DNA from: Streptomyces stelliscabiei
GTDB taxonomy: Bacteria > Actinomycetota > Actinomycetes > Streptomycetales > Streptomycetaceae
Assembly: GCF_014873495.1 (NCBI RefSeq)
Contig: NZ_JADBGF010000001.1
Coordinates: forward strand, 3,534,001-3,598,000
Length of the DNA stretch: 64,000 nt
Reading direction: 5' to 3'
A model generated the notes under the pieces. The model was not told the DNA's origin. It saw nothing but the letters and a program-made list of their open reading frames with translations, and did no database searches. Shown here piece by piece: positions 32,511 to 42,706 of this stretch. Positions within the stretch are counted from its first letter, which is position 1, and the number at the start of each line of letters is the position of its first letter. The translations under genes and the position numbers were made by a program.

Positions 32511-34244
32511 GTGCTCATACGATTGCTGAGAAGTCATCTTCGTCCTTACCGGACACCGATCACCCTGCTGGTGCTGCTGCAGTTCGTGCAGACGTGCGCC
32601 ACGCTCTACCTGCCCACACTGAACGCGGACATCATCGACAAGGGCGTGGTGGAGGGGGACACGGGCTACATCCTGTCCTTCGGCGCGCTCATGATCGGCA
32701 TCTCGCTGGTGCAGGTCGTCTGCAACATCGGGGCCGTGTACTACGGCGCCCGCACCGCCTCGGCGGTCGGCCGGGACATCCGGGCGGCCGTGTTCGACCG
32801 GGTGCAGTCGTTCTCGGCGCGTGAGGTCGGTCACTTCGGGGCCCCGTCGCTGATCACGCGGACGACGAACGACGTGCAGCAGGTGCAGATGCTGGTGCTC
32901 ATGACGTTCACGCTGGTGGTGTCGGCGCCGATCATGTGCGTCGGCGGCATCGTGCTGGCGCTCGGGCTGGACGTGCCGCTGTCGGGGGTGCTCCTCGCCG
33001 TCGTACCGGTGCTCGGCATCTCCGTCAGCCTGATCGTGCGCCGGCTGCGCCCCCTGTTCCGGGCCATGCAGGTGCGGCTGGACACCGTGAACCGGGTACT
33101 GCGGGAGCAGATCACCGGCAACCGGGTGATCCGAGCCTTCGTACGGGACGACTACGAGAAGGACCGGTTCCGGAAGGCGAACGCCGAGCTGACGGAGGTG
33201 TCCCTGGGCACCGGGCGGATGCTCGCCCTGATGTTCCCGATCGTGATGACCGTCATCAACCTGTCGTCGATCGCCGTGGTCTGGTTCGGCGCCCATCGCA
33301 TCGACAGCGGCGGGATGGAGATCGGCGCGCTCACCGCGTTCCTCGCCTATCTGATGCAGATCGTGATGGCGGTGATGATGGCCACCTTCATGTTCATGAT
33401 GATGCCGCGCGCGGAGGTGTGCGCCGAGCGCATCCAGGAGGTGCTCGACACCGACACCAGTGTGGTGCCGCCGGTCGCGCCCGTCCGGGAGCTGCGGCGG
33501 CACGGGTTCCTGGAGGTGCGGGGCGCGGGCTTCCGCTATCCGGGCGCCGAGGAGCCGGTCCTCCGGTCGATCGAGGTCGTCGCTCGGCCCGGTGAGACGA
33601 CCGCCGTCATCGGGTCCACGGGCAGCGGGAAGTCCACGCTGCTGGGGCTCGTCCCCCGGCTGTTCGACGTCACCGAGGGCGAGGTGCTGGTGGACGGCGT
33701 CGACGTACGGACGCTCGATCCGCAACTGCTGGCCAGGACCGTGGGGCTGGTGCCGCAGAAGCCGTACCTCTTCTCGGGGACCGTGGCGACGAACCTGCGG
33801 TACGGCAATCCCGACGCCACCGACGAGGAGTTGTGGCACGCGCTGGAGGTGGCGCAGGCCAAGGAGTTCGTGGAGCGGCTGGAGAACGGGCTGGACTCCC
33901 CCATCGCACAGGGCGGGACGAACGTGTCCGGGGGGCAGCGGCAGCGGCTCGCGATCGCGCGGACGCTGGTGCAGCGGCCGGAGATCTACCTGTTCGACGA
34001 CTCGTTCTCCGCGCTGGACTACGCGACCGACGCCGCCCTGCGCGCGGCGCTGGGGCGGGAGACCGCCGAGGCGACCGTGGTGATCGTGGCCCAGCGGGTG
34101 GCGACCATCCGGGACGCCGACCGCATCGTCGTCCTCGACGAGGGCCGGGTCGTCGGCACCGGACGCCACCACGAGCTGATGGCGCAGAACGAGACCTACC
34201 GGGAGATCGTCCTCTCCCAGCTCACGGAAGCGGAGGCAGCCTGA
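32511..34244 (+). CDS. ABC exporter half-transporter 1 (degenerate-site subunit)
   Basis: The 577-aa protein has six membrane helices (residues 15-300) and a C-terminal ATPase: Walker A GSTGSGKSTLL, signature NVSGGQRQRLAIART, Walker B IYLFDDSFSALD, switch HVAQ-type QRVATI. The catalytic Glu after Walker B is Asp (FDDSFSALD), and the switch histidine is Gln (VAQRV), marking the non-hydrolytic site of a heterodimeric exporter. GTG 32511 is used as start. It overlaps the next gene by TGATG, so the pair is co-translated. The cargo (drug, lipid or peptide) is unknown. Confidence 0.93.
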   Translation: MLIRLLRSHLRPYRTPITLLVLLQFVQTCATLYLPTLNADIIDKGVVEGDTGYILSFGALMIGISLVQVVCNIGAVYYGARTASAVGRDIRAAVFDRVQSFSAREVGHFGAPSLITRTTNDVQQVQMLVLMTFTLVVSAPIMCVGGIVLALGLDVPLSGVLLAVVPVLGISVSLIVRRLRPLFRAMQVRLDTVNRVLREQITGNRVIRAFVRDDYEKDRFRKANAELTEVSLGTGRMLALMFPIVMTVINLSSIAVVWFGAHRIDSGGMEIGALTAFLAYLMQIVMAVMMATFMFMMMPRAEVCAERIQEVLDTDTSVVPPVAPVRELRRHGFLEVRGAGFRYPGAEEPVLRSIEVVARPGETTAVIGSTGSGKSTLLGLVPRLFDVTEGEVLVDGVDVRTLDPQLLARTVGLVPQKPYLFSGTVATNLRYGNPDATDEELWHALEVAQAKEFVERLENGLDSPIAQGGTNVSGGQRQRLAIARTLVQRPEIYLFDDSFSALDYATDAALRAALGRETAEATVVIVAQRVATIRDADRIVVLDEGRVVGTGRHHELMAQNETYREIVLSQLTEAEAA

Positions 34245-36178
34245 TGGCCGGGCCGTTGGCACGGATGGCGGGGGCCGGGGCTCCCGATCAGCACTCCATG
34301 GACTTCAAGGGGTCCGGGAAACGGCTGCTCGCGCAGTTCAGGCCCGAGCGGTTCACGATGTACGCGATGATCGTGTGCGCGGTGCTCAGCGTCGGTCTCT
34401 CGGTGCTGGGGCCGTACATCCTCGGCCGGGCGACCGACCTCGTCTTCGCGGGGGTCGTCGGGCGGGAGATGCCGGCGGGTGCCACGAAGGCCGAGGTCCT
34501 GGCCTCCATGCGCGAGCGCGGGGAGGGCGCGGTCGCCGACATGCTGTCGGGCACGGACTTCACCCCGGGCAAGGGCATCGATTTCGACGCCGTCGGCGCG
34601 GTGCTGCTGGTTGCCCTCGGCATCTTCCTGGTCGCGGGGCTGTTGATGGCCGCGGCGACCCGGCTCTCCAACCGGGCCATCAACCGGACCGTCTACCACA
34701 TGCGCGAGGAGCTGCAGGCGAAGCTGTCGCGGCTGCCGCTGTCGTACTTCGACCGGCGGCAGCGCGGTGAGGTGCTGAGCCGGGCGACCAACGACATCGA
34801 CAACATCGGCCAGACGCTCCAGCAGTCCATGGGGCAGCTGGTCAACTCGCTGCTCACCATCATCGGTGTGCTGGTGATGATGTTCTGGGTGTCGCCGCTG
34901 CTGGCGCTGGTCGCGCTGGTGACCGTGCCGGTGTCGTTCGTGGTCGCCACCCGCGTCGGCAAGCGGTCGCAGCCGCACTTCGTGGCGCAGTGGCGGGTCA
35001 CCGGGAAGCTCAACGCGCACATCGAGGAGATGTACACCGGGCACACGCTCGTGAAGGTGTTCGGGCGGCAGGAGGAGTCGGCGCAGCAGTTCGCCGAGGA
35101 GAACGAGCGGCTGTACGAGGCCGGGTTCAAGGCCCAGTTCAACAGCGGGATCATGCAGCCGCTGATGTTCTTCGTGTCGAACATCAACTATGTGCTGGTC
35201 GCGGTGGTGGGCGGACTGCGGGTCGCTTCCGGTGCCCTGTCCATCGGTGACGTGCAGGCCTTCATCCAGTACTCGCGGCAGTTCTCGATGCCGCTGACGC
35301 AGGTCGCCTCGATGGCGAACCTGGTGCAGTCCGGGGTCGCCTCCGCCGAGCGGATCTTCGAGCTGCTCGACGCGGAGGAGCAGGAGGCCGACGCGGTGCC
35401 CGGGGTGCGGCCGGAGGAGCTGCGGGGGCGGGTCGCTCTGGAAGGGGTGTCCTTCCGGTACGAGGCCGACAAGCCGCTGATCGAGGATCTGTCGCTGGTG
35501 GTCGAGCCCGGCCACACCGTGGCGATCGTGGGGCCGACCGGGGCCGGGAAGACGACCCTGGTGAACCTGTTGATGCGGTTCTACGAGGTCACGGGCGGGC
35601 GGATCACCCTGGACGGGGTCGATGTCGCGTCCATGTCCCGGGACGAACTGCGGGACGGGATAGGGATGGTGCTCCAGGACACCTGGCTGTTCGGGGGGAC
35701 CATCGCGGAGAACATCGCGTACGGGGCGTCCGCCTCGCGGAAGGTGACGCGCGGGGAGATCGAGGAGGCGGCTCGGGCCGCGCACGCGGATCGGTTCGTG
35801 CGGACGCTGCCCGAGGGGTACGACACCGTGATCGACGACGAGGGGAGCGGGGTGAGCGCGGGTGAGAAGCAGCTCATCACGATCGCTCGGGCGTTCCTGT
35901 CGGATCCGGTGATCCTGGTGCTGGACGAGGCGACGTCTTCGGTGGACACGCGTACCGAAGTGCTGATCCAGAAGGCCATGGCCAAGCTGGCGCACGGGCG
36001 TACGTCGTTCGTGATCGCGCATCGGCTGTCGACGATTCGGGATGCGGACACGATCCTGGTGATGGAGAACGGTTCCATCGTGGAGCAGGGGGCGCACGAG
36101 GAGCTGTTGGCGGCGGACGGGGCGTATGCGCGGCTGTACAAGGCGCAGTTCGTCGAGGCTGTGGCCGAGGTGGACTGA
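34244..36178 (+). CDS. ABC exporter half-transporter 2 (catalytic-site subunit)
   Basis: 644 aa with an N-terminal extension, six membrane helices and an ATPase with Walker A GPTGAGKTTLV, signature GVSAGEKQLITIARAF, Walker B ILVLDEATSSVD with catalytic Glu, and switch FVIAHRLSTI. The signature is SAGEK instead of SGGQ, complementary to the degeneracy of the partner, as in TmrAB/BmrCD-type heterodimers. A 60-residue insertion between helices 1 and 2 (MRERGEGAVADMLSGTDFTP) is extracytoplasmic and typical of such partners. Confidence 0.94.
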   Translation: MAGPLARMAGAGAPDQHSMDFKGSGKRLLAQFRPERFTMYAMIVCAVLSVGLSVLGPYILGRATDLVFAGVVGREMPAGATKAEVLASMRERGEGAVADMLSGTDFTPGKGIDFDAVGAVLLVALGIFLVAGLLMAAATRLSNRAINRTVYHMREELQAKLSRLPLSYFDRRQRGEVLSRATNDIDNIGQTLQQSMGQLVNSLLTIIGVLVMMFWVSPLLALVALVTVPVSFVVATRVGKRSQPHFVAQWRVTGKLNAHIEEMYTGHTLVKVFGRQEESAQQFAEENERLYEAGFKAQFNSGIMQPLMFFVSNINYVLVAVVGGLRVASGALSIGDVQAFIQYSRQFSMPLTQVASMANLVQSGVASAERIFELLDAEEQEADAVPGVRPEELRGRVALEGVSFRYEADKPLIEDLSLVVEPGHTVAIVGPTGAGKTTLVNLLMRFYEVTGGRITLDGVDVASMSRDELRDGIGMVLQDTWLFGGTIAENIAYGASASRKVTRGEIEEAARAAHADRFVRTLPEGYDTVIDDEGSGVSAGEKQLITIARAFLSDPVILVLDEATSSVDTRTEVLIQKAMAKLAHGRTSFVIAHRLSTIRDADTILVMENGSIVEQGAHEELLAADGAYARLYKAQFVEAVAEVD

Positions 36179-36225
36179 GGGGGGTGGGCCGAGGGGGGCG
36201 TTGTCGGGTGCGGGTGTGTGGGGGC

Positions 36226-36247
36226 TGGTCGCGCGGTTCCCGCGCCC
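36226..36247. repeat. Intergenic motif GGTCGCGC-GTTCCCGCGCCCC, copy 1
   Basis: This is one of three related copies in the window (also about 42644-42667 and 55383-55405). All are intergenic and all lie next to a hairpin or CCCC-GGGG fold. I recognise it as a sequence style common between Streptomyces genes. Confidence 0.6.
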
Positions 36248-36281
36248 CTGAGAAGCAGGGGCTGCGCCCACCGCTTCTCAG
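36248..36281. terminator. Bidirectional hairpin between convergent genes
   Basis: CTGAGAAGC (36248-36256) pairs with GCTTCTCAG (36273-36281), with an inner GGGC/GCCC pairing. It lies 70 nt after the ABC exporter stop and 34 nt after the sigma factor stop on the other strand, so it can serve both. Confidence 0.65.
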
Positions 36282-36314
36282 ACCCACCCGAGTCGCGCTC
36301 GGCGACGCGCCCCC

Positions 36315-37448
36315 TCAGTCCAGGTAGCCCCGCAGCTGGTCCGCGAAGGCGTGGTCGCGGAGTTTGTTGAGGGTCTTGGACTCGATCTGCCTGATGCGTT
36401 CCCGGGTCACCCCGAAGATGCGGCCGATCTCCTCCAGCGTGCGGGGGCGGCCGTCCGCCAGGCCGTAGCGGAGTTGCACCACCTTGCGTTCGCGTTCGCC
36501 GAGGGTGGAGAGGACCGCCTCCAGGTGCTCGCGCAGGAGGAGGAACGCCGCCGACTCCACGGGGCTCGCCGCGTCGCCGTCCTCGATGAGGTCGCCGAGG
36601 GCCACGTCGTCCTCCTCGCCCACGGGGGCGTGCAGGGAGACCGGTTCCTGGGCGAGGCGGAGCACCTCGCTGACGCGTTCGGGGGCGAGGTCGAGATGGG
36701 CGGCCACCTCGTCCGGCGTGGGCTCGTAACCGCGCTCCTGGAGCATGCGGCGCTGGACGCGGACGACCCGGTTGATCAGCTCGACCACATGGACGGGGAC
36801 ACGGATCGTGCGGGCCTGGTCGGCGAGGGCGCGGGACATGGCCTGACGGATCCACCAGGTCGCGTACGTGGAGAACTTGTAGCCGCGGGCGTAGTCGAAC
36901 TTCTCGACGGCGCGGATGAGGCCCAGGTTCCCCTCCTGGACCAGATCGAGCATGGTCAGCCCGCGGCCGACGTAACGCTTCGCCACCGACACCACGAGCC
37001 GCAGGTTCGCCTCGATGAGGCGGCGCTTGGCCATGCGGCCCATGACGACCAGCTTGTCGAGGTCGAGGGCGAGCCGGGTGTCGAGGTCGGAGGCGTTGCC
37101 GAGCCGCTCCTCGGCGAAGAGGCCGGCCTCGACGCGGCGGGCCAGCTCGACCTCCTCCACGGCCGTCAGGAGGGGGATGCGGCCGATCTCGCGCAGGTAC
37201 TGGCGGAACAGGTCGGAGGACGGGCCACTGGTGTCCGTGCGGACGCGCGGCAGTTCCACGGGCTCGGACTCGGGGAGTTCGGCCGGCCCGTCGAGTTCGG
37301 GCGGGTCGTCCGGGGCCGCCTCGGGGTGGTGCGCGGCGCGGCTCTGGGCGGGCACCGCGCCGATGACATCGGTCTGCGCGTCCGGCTCCGCGCCGTCGCC
37401 GCCGACGGCCGTACCGGTGTCGTTCTGTACGAGGGTCTGGGTCTGCAC
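36315..37448 (-). CDS. hrdA: RNA polymerase sigma factor, sigma-70 group 1/2 (HrdA-like)
   Basis: About 377 aa with regions 1.2 ([20 protein letters not shown]), 2 ([57 protein letters not shown]), 3 and 4 ([20 protein letters not shown]). It lacks the long acidic N-terminus of HrdB, so it is a principal-like, non-essential type. GTG 37448 is chosen because GGAGG lies 8 nt upstream; the open frame extends to GTG 37646 without a ribosome site. The dnaG and nasA neighbourhood suggests the HrdA locus. The symbol rests on synteny and similarity read by eye. Confidence 0.85.
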   Translation of the reverse strand: MQTQTLVQNDTGTAVGGDGAEPDAQTDVIGAVPAQSRAAHHPEAAPDDPPELDGPAELPESEPVELPRVRTDTSGPSSDLFRQYLREIGRIPLLTAVEEVELARRVEAGLFAEERLGNASDLDTRLALDLDKLVVMGRMAKRRLIEANLRLVVSVAKRYVGRGLTMLDLVQEGNLGLIRAVEKFDYARGYKFSTYATWWIRQAMSRALADQARTIRVPVHVVELINRVVRVQRRMLQERGYEPTPDEVAAHLDLAPERVSEVLRLAQEPVSLHAPVGEEDDVALGDLIEDGDAASPVESAAFLLLREHLEAVLSTLGERERKVVQLRYGLADGRPRTLEEIGRIFGVTRERIRQIESKTLNKLRDHAFADQLRGYLD

Positions 37449-37824
37449 GGGGGCGACCTCCAGGAATGTCGCTGCCCGGGCATGCGGCAGCGGTACGTCT
37501 GGGATGGCGCGGGCGGCCTCTCCGCCGTCCATCCCGTACTCATCGAGCGGAACCGCGGGGATCTCGGACCCATGGGGGACGGGTCGGCCGCGCTCCGAGG
37601 ACTCAGGCACCGCCACCCAGTGTGGAGTACGACACACAGCCGCCACGAGGGGCGTGCGGTGACTTTTTGCGTCCGGCCCGTGACCGCGCGGTCACCGTGG
37701 CGTACGAGTGCGCTGCTGGGAGGGCCGTGCAGCGCTGGTGGGCCGTTCGGAGCGGGGTGGCTCCGGCGCGGATTGGCATGTGCTCCGGGGACGTGCGCGG
37801 CGGGGGGCGCGTGCCGGCACGGGC
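37449..37824. other. Upstream region of the sigma factor with a perfect palindrome
   Basis: This 376-nt region has no independent gene. The sigma factor frame stays open to 37646. GTGACCGCGCGGTCAC at 37680-37695 is a perfect 16-bp palindrome close to the dnaG 3' end and upstream of the sigma gene; it could be an operator or part of a terminator. Confidence 0.45.
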
Positions 37825-39726
37825 TCAGAGCGCCTCCGCGCCCCGCTCCCGCAACGCCTGGTCGTACTGCTGGAGCACCCACAACTCGTTCTGTACGGCG
37901 GCCAGCTGGGCCGGGTCGCCCTGGGCGGCCGCCCTCGCCAGGCTGCCCTGGACGTCGCGCACCCGGCGCTCCACGGCCCGACGGCGCACGGTGACCAACT
38001 GCGCGCCCGCGTACACCTCGTCGACCGTCTTGCGCATGATCGCCTCGACCGCCAGCTCGGTCACCATGGCCCGCACCGTGTCGTCCGGCGCCGCCTCGCG
38101 GACCCGGACCAGATACTCCTGCGGGTCCTCGGCGCCGTACTCGACGCCACCGGCCTCGATGATCGCCACGCGGACGGCCGCGTAGGGGGCGGCGGTGAAC
38201 TCGTCGACCCCGTACGCGTCGAAGGCGGGGGCGACCAACTCCGGGCGCTGGAGGGCGAGTTTGAGGAGTTCGCGCTCGGTGGCGTAGACCGGGTTGCGCA
38301 GGGTGAGGGCCGGGCCGGAGGGGGGCCGGGCGGTGGACTCGTACGGCCGGGCCGAGCGCTGTGCGGTGGGGGCGGGGCCCTGGCCGCCCCGGTCGCGGGC
38401 CCAGCGGGCGAGCTGGGCGACGCGCTTGACGACGAACTGGGTGTCGAGGATGCCGAGCATGCCGGCGAGCTGTACGGCGACCTCGTGCTGCGCGCCGCTG
38501 TTCTTGATGCGGGCCACGACGGGCGCCGCCTCGTCGAGGGCGGAGGCACGGCCCGCCGGGGTCTCCAGGTCGTAGCGGGCGACGATCTGGCGGAGCGCGA
38601 ACTCGAAGAGCGGGGTGCGGGGTTCGGTCAGTTCGACCACCGCGTCGTCGCCCTTGGCCAGGCGCAGCTCGCAGGGGTCCATGCCGTCCGGGGCGATGGC
38701 GATGTAGGTCTCGGCGGCGAACTTCTGGTCGTCCTCGAAGGCGCGCAGGGCCGCCTTCTGACCGGCCGCGTCGCCGTCGAAGGTGAAGATCACGCGGGCC
38801 GAACCGTTGTCCATGAGCAGCCGGCGGAGGATCTTGATGTGGTCGCCGCCGAAGGCCGTGCCGCAGGTGGCGATGGCCGTGGTGACCCCGGCGAGGTGGC
38901 AGGCCATCACGTCCGTGTAGCCCTCGACCACGACGGCCCGGCTGGCCTTGGCGATGTCCTTCTTGGCCAGGTCGATGCCGTAGAGGACCTGGGACTTGCG
39001 GTAGATCGCCGTGTCCGGCGTGTTCAGGTACTTCGGGCCGTTGTCCGACTCGTAGAGCTTGCGGGCGCCGAAGCCGACCACGTCGCCGCCGATGTCGCGG
39101 ATGGGCCACATCAGCCGGCCCCGGAAGCGGTCGATGGGGCCCCGGCGGCCCTCCTGGGACAGCCCGGACAGCAGCAGTTCCTTGTCGGCGAAGCCCTTGC
39201 CCCGCAGGAAGCGGGTGAGGTGGTCCCAGCCCTGGGGGCTGTAGCCGACGCCGAAGTGGACGGCGGCGGCCTGGTCGAAGCCGCGCTCGGCGAGGAAGAT
39301 CCGGCCGGTGTCGGCCTCGGGGCTGGTGGCGAGCTGTTCCGCGTACCACTCGGCGGCGATCTTGTGGGCCTCGACCAGGCGGATGCGCTCTCCGCGCTGG
39401 TGGGAGGGGTTGTACCCGCCCTCCTCGTAGCGCAGGGTGATGCCGGCCTGGGCGGCGAGGCGCTCGACGGCCTCCGAGAAGGAGAGGTGGTCGACCTTCA
39501 TCACGAACGTGATGGTGTCGCCGCCCTCCTGGCAGCCGAAGCAGTGGAACAGTCCCTTGCTCGGGCTGACCTGGAACGACGGCGACTTCTCGTCGTGGAA
39601 GGGGCAGAGGCCCTTGAGGTTCCCGCCGCCCGCGTTCCGCAGCTGGAGGTACTCGGACACCACGGCGTCGATCGGGACCGCGTCCCGAACCGCCTTCACG
39701 TCCTCGTCGTTGATCCGTCCTGCCAC
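37825..39726 (-). CDS. dnaG: DNA primase
   Basis: The 633-aa primase has the N-terminal zinc-binding domain (CPFHDEKSPSF and HCFGCQEGGD, i.e. Cys-His-Cys-Cys), the RNA polymerase/TOPRIM core (VVVEGYTDVMACHLAGV, FTFDGDAAGQKAA) and a C-terminal helicase-binding domain. It synthesises RNA primers for lagging-strand replication. Start GTG 39726 gives MAGRINDEDVKAVRDAVPID, the usual DnaG start, though no strong ribosome site is seen. It is on the same strand as the sigma factor, echoing the dnaG-rpoD macromolecular operon order. Confidence 0.96.
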   Translation of the reverse strand: MAGRINDEDVKAVRDAVPIDAVVSEYLQLRNAGGGNLKGLCPFHDEKSPSFQVSPSKGLFHCFGCQEGGDTITFVMKVDHLSFSEAVERLAAQAGITLRYEEGGYNPSHQRGERIRLVEAHKIAAEWYAEQLATSPEADTGRIFLAERGFDQAAAVHFGVGYSPQGWDHLTRFLRGKGFADKELLLSGLSQEGRRGPIDRFRGRLMWPIRDIGGDVVGFGARKLYESDNGPKYLNTPDTAIYRKSQVLYGIDLAKKDIAKASRAVVVEGYTDVMACHLAGVTTAIATCGTAFGGDHIKILRRLLMDNGSARVIFTFDGDAAGQKAALRAFEDDQKFAAETYIAIAPDGMDPCELRLAKGDDAVVELTEPRTPLFEFALRQIVARYDLETPAGRASALDEAAPVVARIKNSGAQHEVAVQLAGMLGILDTQFVVKRVAQLARWARDRGGQGPAPTAQRSARPYESTARPPSGPALTLRNPVYATERELLKLALQRPELVAPAFDAYGVDEFTAAPYAAVRVAIIEAGGVEYGAEDPQEYLVRVREAAPDDTVRAMVTELAVEAIMRKTVDEVYAGAQLVTVRRRAVERRVRDVQGSLARAAAQGDPAQLAAVQNELWVLQQYDQALRERGAEAL

Positions 39727-39838
39727 GCGGTGATTCTACGGTGGCCCACTGACACGGATGTGCTGCGGAAGGGGCGCGGGGACCCGCGGGGCCGGTCGCA
39801 CACGGTCCGCGGCCGCCCCGGCCCCCTCCGGCGGTCGG

Positions 39839-41104
39839 CTAGGCGATCAGGCTCTCCAGCGGTACCTGGGGGTTGGCGAGCGCCTCGACGTCCACGGCGG
39901 CCCGGGACCGGATCAGCTTCCGGATCGGCTCGGTGACATCCCACACGTTCACGTTCATCCCGGCGAGCACCCGCCCCTCCTTCACCCAGAACGCGATGAA
40001 CTCGCGCTTGCCGGCGTCCCCGCGGATCAGCACCTGGTCGTACGACCCGGGCGGCGCCCAGCCCGAGTACTCCATTCCCAGGTCGTACTGGTCGGAGAAG
40101 AAGTAGGGCACCCGGTCGTAGGTGACGTCCCTGCCGAGCATCGCGCGCGCGGCGGCCGGGCCGCCGTTGAGCGCGTTGGCCCAGTGCTCGACCCGCAGCC
40201 GGGTGCCGAACAGGGCGTGCGGGAAGGAGACGACGTCACCGGCGGCGTAGATGGAGGGGTCGGACGTGCGGAGCTGCGCGTCCACCGCGATGCCCCCGCC
40301 CTCGGACCGGTCGGCCAGCTCCAGTCCGGCGGCCTCGGCGAGGCCGACCCGGGGTGCCGCTCCGATGGCCGCGAGGACGTCGTGCGCCGGGTGCTCCTCG
40401 CCGGTGTCGGTGCGGGCCGCGAGGACCATGCCGTCCTGGCCGACGATCTCGGTGAGCCGCGCGCCGAACCGGAAGCGGACGCCGTGCTCGCGGTGCAGTT
40501 CGGCGAAGAGGTTGCCCAGCTCGGGGCCGAGCACGCCGTGCAGCGGGGTGGGTCCCGGCTCCACGACGGTGACCTCCGCGCCGTACTCGCGGGCCGCGGC
40601 GGCAACCTCCAGCCCGATCCAGCCTGCGCCCGCGATCACGAGGTGGCCGTTGTCCCGGCCGAGCGCGGCGAGGACGCCCTTGAGGCGTTCGGCGTGGGCG
40701 AGACGGCGCAGATGGTGGACGCCCGCGAGGTCGGTGCCCGGGATGTCCAGGCGGCGGGGCTCGGCGCCGGTCGCCAGCAGGAGGGTGTCGTACTGGACGA
40801 GGGTGCCGTCGTCGCCGAAGCGGACGGTCTTGGCCGTACGGTCGATGCGGTCGACGGTCTGGCCGAGGTGCAGCTCGATGTCGTGGCGCGCGTACCAGGA
40901 CGGTTCGTGGACGAAGACGCTGTCGCGCTCGGTCTTGCCGAGGAGGTAGCCCTTCGACAGCGGCGGGCGCTCGTAGGGGTGGTCCCGTTCGTCGCAGATC
41001 AGTATCACACGGCCGGTGAAGCCCTCCGCTCGGAGCGTCTCGGCCGCCTTCGCGCCGGCGAGACCGCCACCGACGATGACGAATGTCTGATCCGCGTCGA
41101 CCAC
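39839..41104 (-). CDS. FAD-dependent NAD(P)H:ferredoxin reductase-type oxidoreductase
   Basis: The 421-aa pyridine nucleotide-disulphide family flavoprotein lacks redox cysteines and matches oxygenase-coupled ferredoxin reductases. It has FAD motif FVIVGGGLAGAKAAETLRAE, the NAD(P) motif LVIAGAGWIGLEVAAAAREY and YAAGDVVSFPHALFG, then a reductase C-domain (WANALNGGPAAARAML). It passes electrons from NAD(P)H to a ferredoxin or Rieske partner, not found nearby. GTG 41104 has AGGAGG 6 nt upstream. Confidence 0.9.
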   Translation of the reverse strand: MVDADQTFVIVGGGLAGAKAAETLRAEGFTGRVILICDERDHPYERPPLSKGYLLGKTERDSVFVHEPSWYARHDIELHLGQTVDRIDRTAKTVRFGDDGTLVQYDTLLLATGAEPRRLDIPGTDLAGVHHLRRLAHAERLKGVLAALGRDNGHLVIAGAGWIGLEVAAAAREYGAEVTVVEPGPTPLHGVLGPELGNLFAELHREHGVRFRFGARLTEIVGQDGMVLAARTDTGEEHPAHDVLAAIGAAPRVGLAEAAGLELADRSEGGGIAVDAQLRTSDPSIYAAGDVVSFPHALFGTRLRVEHWANALNGGPAAARAMLGRDVTYDRVPYFFSDQYDLGMEYSGWAPPGSYDQVLIRGDAGKREFIAFWVKEGRVLAGMNVNVWDVTEPIRKLIRSRAAVDVEALANPQVPLESLIA

Positions 41105-41208
41105 TTGATGCCTCCTCTTGAGGGTGCGTCCACATGCGAGCGTCCCGCACACAGCGTGATGCGGGAAGAGGGAGTGACCCGATCAGGCCACGGAGGGTCA
41201 CGTGTCAG

Positions 41209-42555
41209 TCATATCCCCGTATACCCCTGTCCCGTCCGTCCCGTCAGTCTCGCGTGCAACGTGCGCGCGGAGGGGTCGGTGAGCGAGGCGATCTGGTCGA
41301 CGATCACCCGCTTGCGGGCACGGTCGTCCGGCGCCTCGTCGAACAGTGCGCGGAACTGGGGTTCGAGCCCCTCCGGTGCGCGGGCGGTGAGCGCCTGCGC
41401 CAGTTCGGCGACGACGATCCGCTGGTCGGCGCGGAGCCGTTCCTGCTCGGCGCGCTGCATCACGTACCGGTCGGCGACGGCCTTGAGGACCGCGCACTCC
41501 AGGCGCGTCTCGCGCGGGACGACCAGTTCGGCGGCGTACCGGGTGAGGGGGCCGCTGCCGTACGCCTGCCGGGTGGCGCCCTCGGCGGCGAGGCAGAAGC
41601 GGCCGATGAGCTGGCTGGTGGCGTCCTTCAACCGGGCCTGGGCGACGGCCGTCCCGTCGTAGCCGTGCGGCCACCACTCCTGGTCGAGGAGGCGGTCGAG
41701 GGCCGCGGCGAGCTCGGCCGGCTCGGTGCCGGCGGGGGCGTAGCGGCCGCGCGCGACCTCGAAGACCGCCTGGCGTTCGGGCTCGGCGTGCAGGCAGTTG
41801 GGGTCGATGTGGCCCGCGTGCAGGCCGTCCTCGACGTCGTGGACGGAGTACGCCACGTCGTCGGACCAGTCCATGACCTGGGCCTCGAAGGTCGTGCTGG
41901 TGCCGGGGGCGTCCTTGCGGACCCAGTCGAACACCGGGCGGTCGTCGTCGTAGACACCGAACTTGGAGGACGCCGGGTCGGTGGGGTGGGCGCCGCGCGG
42001 CCAGGGGTACTTGGTGGCGGCGTCCAGGGCGGCGCGGGTGAGGTTGAGGCCGACGCTGACGAGTTCGCCGGTGGCGTCCGAGGGTGCGAAGCGCTTGGGT
42101 TCGATCCTCGTCAGCAGGCGCAGGGACTGGGCGTTGCCCTCGAAGCCGCCGCAGTCCTCGGCGAACTCGTTGAGCGCCTGTTCGCCGTTGTGGCCGAACG
42201 GGGGGTGGCCGAGGTCGTGTGAGAGGCAGGCCGCCTCGACGAGGTCCGGGTCGCAGCCGAGGGCGGCGCCCAGCTCGCGGCCGACCTGGGCGCACTCCAG
42301 GGAGTGGGTCAGGCGGGTGCGGGGGCTGGCGTCCCAGGCGAGGTTGCGGGTGCCGGGGGTGACGACCTGGGTCTTGCCGGCGAGTCTGCGCAGGGCGGCG
42401 GAGTGCAGGACGCGGGCGCGGTCGCGTTGGAAGGCGGTGCGGCCGGGGCGTTTGTCGGGCTCGGGGGCGTAGCGCTCCGCGGAGGGCGGGTCGTAGGCGG
42501 GCGGGGTGTCGTGGCTCGCGGGGGTGGCGTGGCTGGGGGGTGTGGTGCCTTCCAT
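41209..42555 (-). CDS. dgt: Deoxyguanosinetriphosphate triphosphohydrolase-like protein
   Basis: This 448-aa HD-domain phosphohydrolase is of the dGTPase family. Metal ligands are visible: His in [18 protein letters not shown], the HD pair in [19 protein letters not shown] and Asp in [18 protein letters not shown]. It cleaves dNTPs to nucleoside and triphosphate to control nucleotide pools. The N-terminal 35 residues are Pro/His-rich and disordered. ATG 42555 is the first plausible start. It lies in the conserved block with dnaG. Confidence 0.92.
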   Translation of the reverse strand: MEGTTPPSHATPASHDTPPAYDPPSAERYAPEPDKRPGRTAFQRDRARVLHSAALRRLAGKTQVVTPGTRNLAWDASPRTRLTHSLECAQVGRELGAALGCDPDLVEAACLSHDLGHPPFGHNGEQALNEFAEDCGGFEGNAQSLRLLTRIEPKRFAPSDATGELVSVGLNLTRAALDAATKYPWPRGAHPTDPASSKFGVYDDDRPVFDWVRKDAPGTSTTFEAQVMDWSDDVAYSVHDVEDGLHAGHIDPNCLHAEPERQAVFEVARGRYAPAGTEPAELAAALDRLLDQEWWPHGYDGTAVAQARLKDATSQLIGRFCLAAEGATRQAYGSGPLTRYAAELVVPRETRLECAVLKAVADRYVMQRAEQERLRADQRIVVAELAQALTARAPEGLEPQFRALFDEAPDDRARKRVIVDQIASLTDPSARTLHARLTGRTGQGYTGI

Positions 42556-42643
42556 GATTCGACAGTACGGGGAGGGTGTGACAAATGGGTGCCTACTCGT
42601 CTGCCGGGTGCGGCTCTTCGGCGGGTGTGGGTCGGTTCGTGGC

Positions 42644-42667
42644 CGGTCGCGCAGATCCCCGCGCCCC
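42644..42667. repeat. Intergenic motif GGTCGCGCAGATCCCCGCGC, copy 2
   Basis: Second copy of the motif at 36226. It lies between the dgt start and the chelatase-like stop and is followed by a CCCC-N-GGGGG fold (42664-42677). Confidence 0.6.
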
Positions 42668-42706
42668 AGAGGGGGCGCTCCTGCCGCTCGACGCTTCCAC
42701 GGCCCC

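Noticed and set aside
37449..37646. 66-residue N-terminal extension of the sigma factor
   Set aside because: There is no ribosome site at the upstream GTG, whereas GGAGG precedes the GTG at 37448. It is kept only as an alternative.
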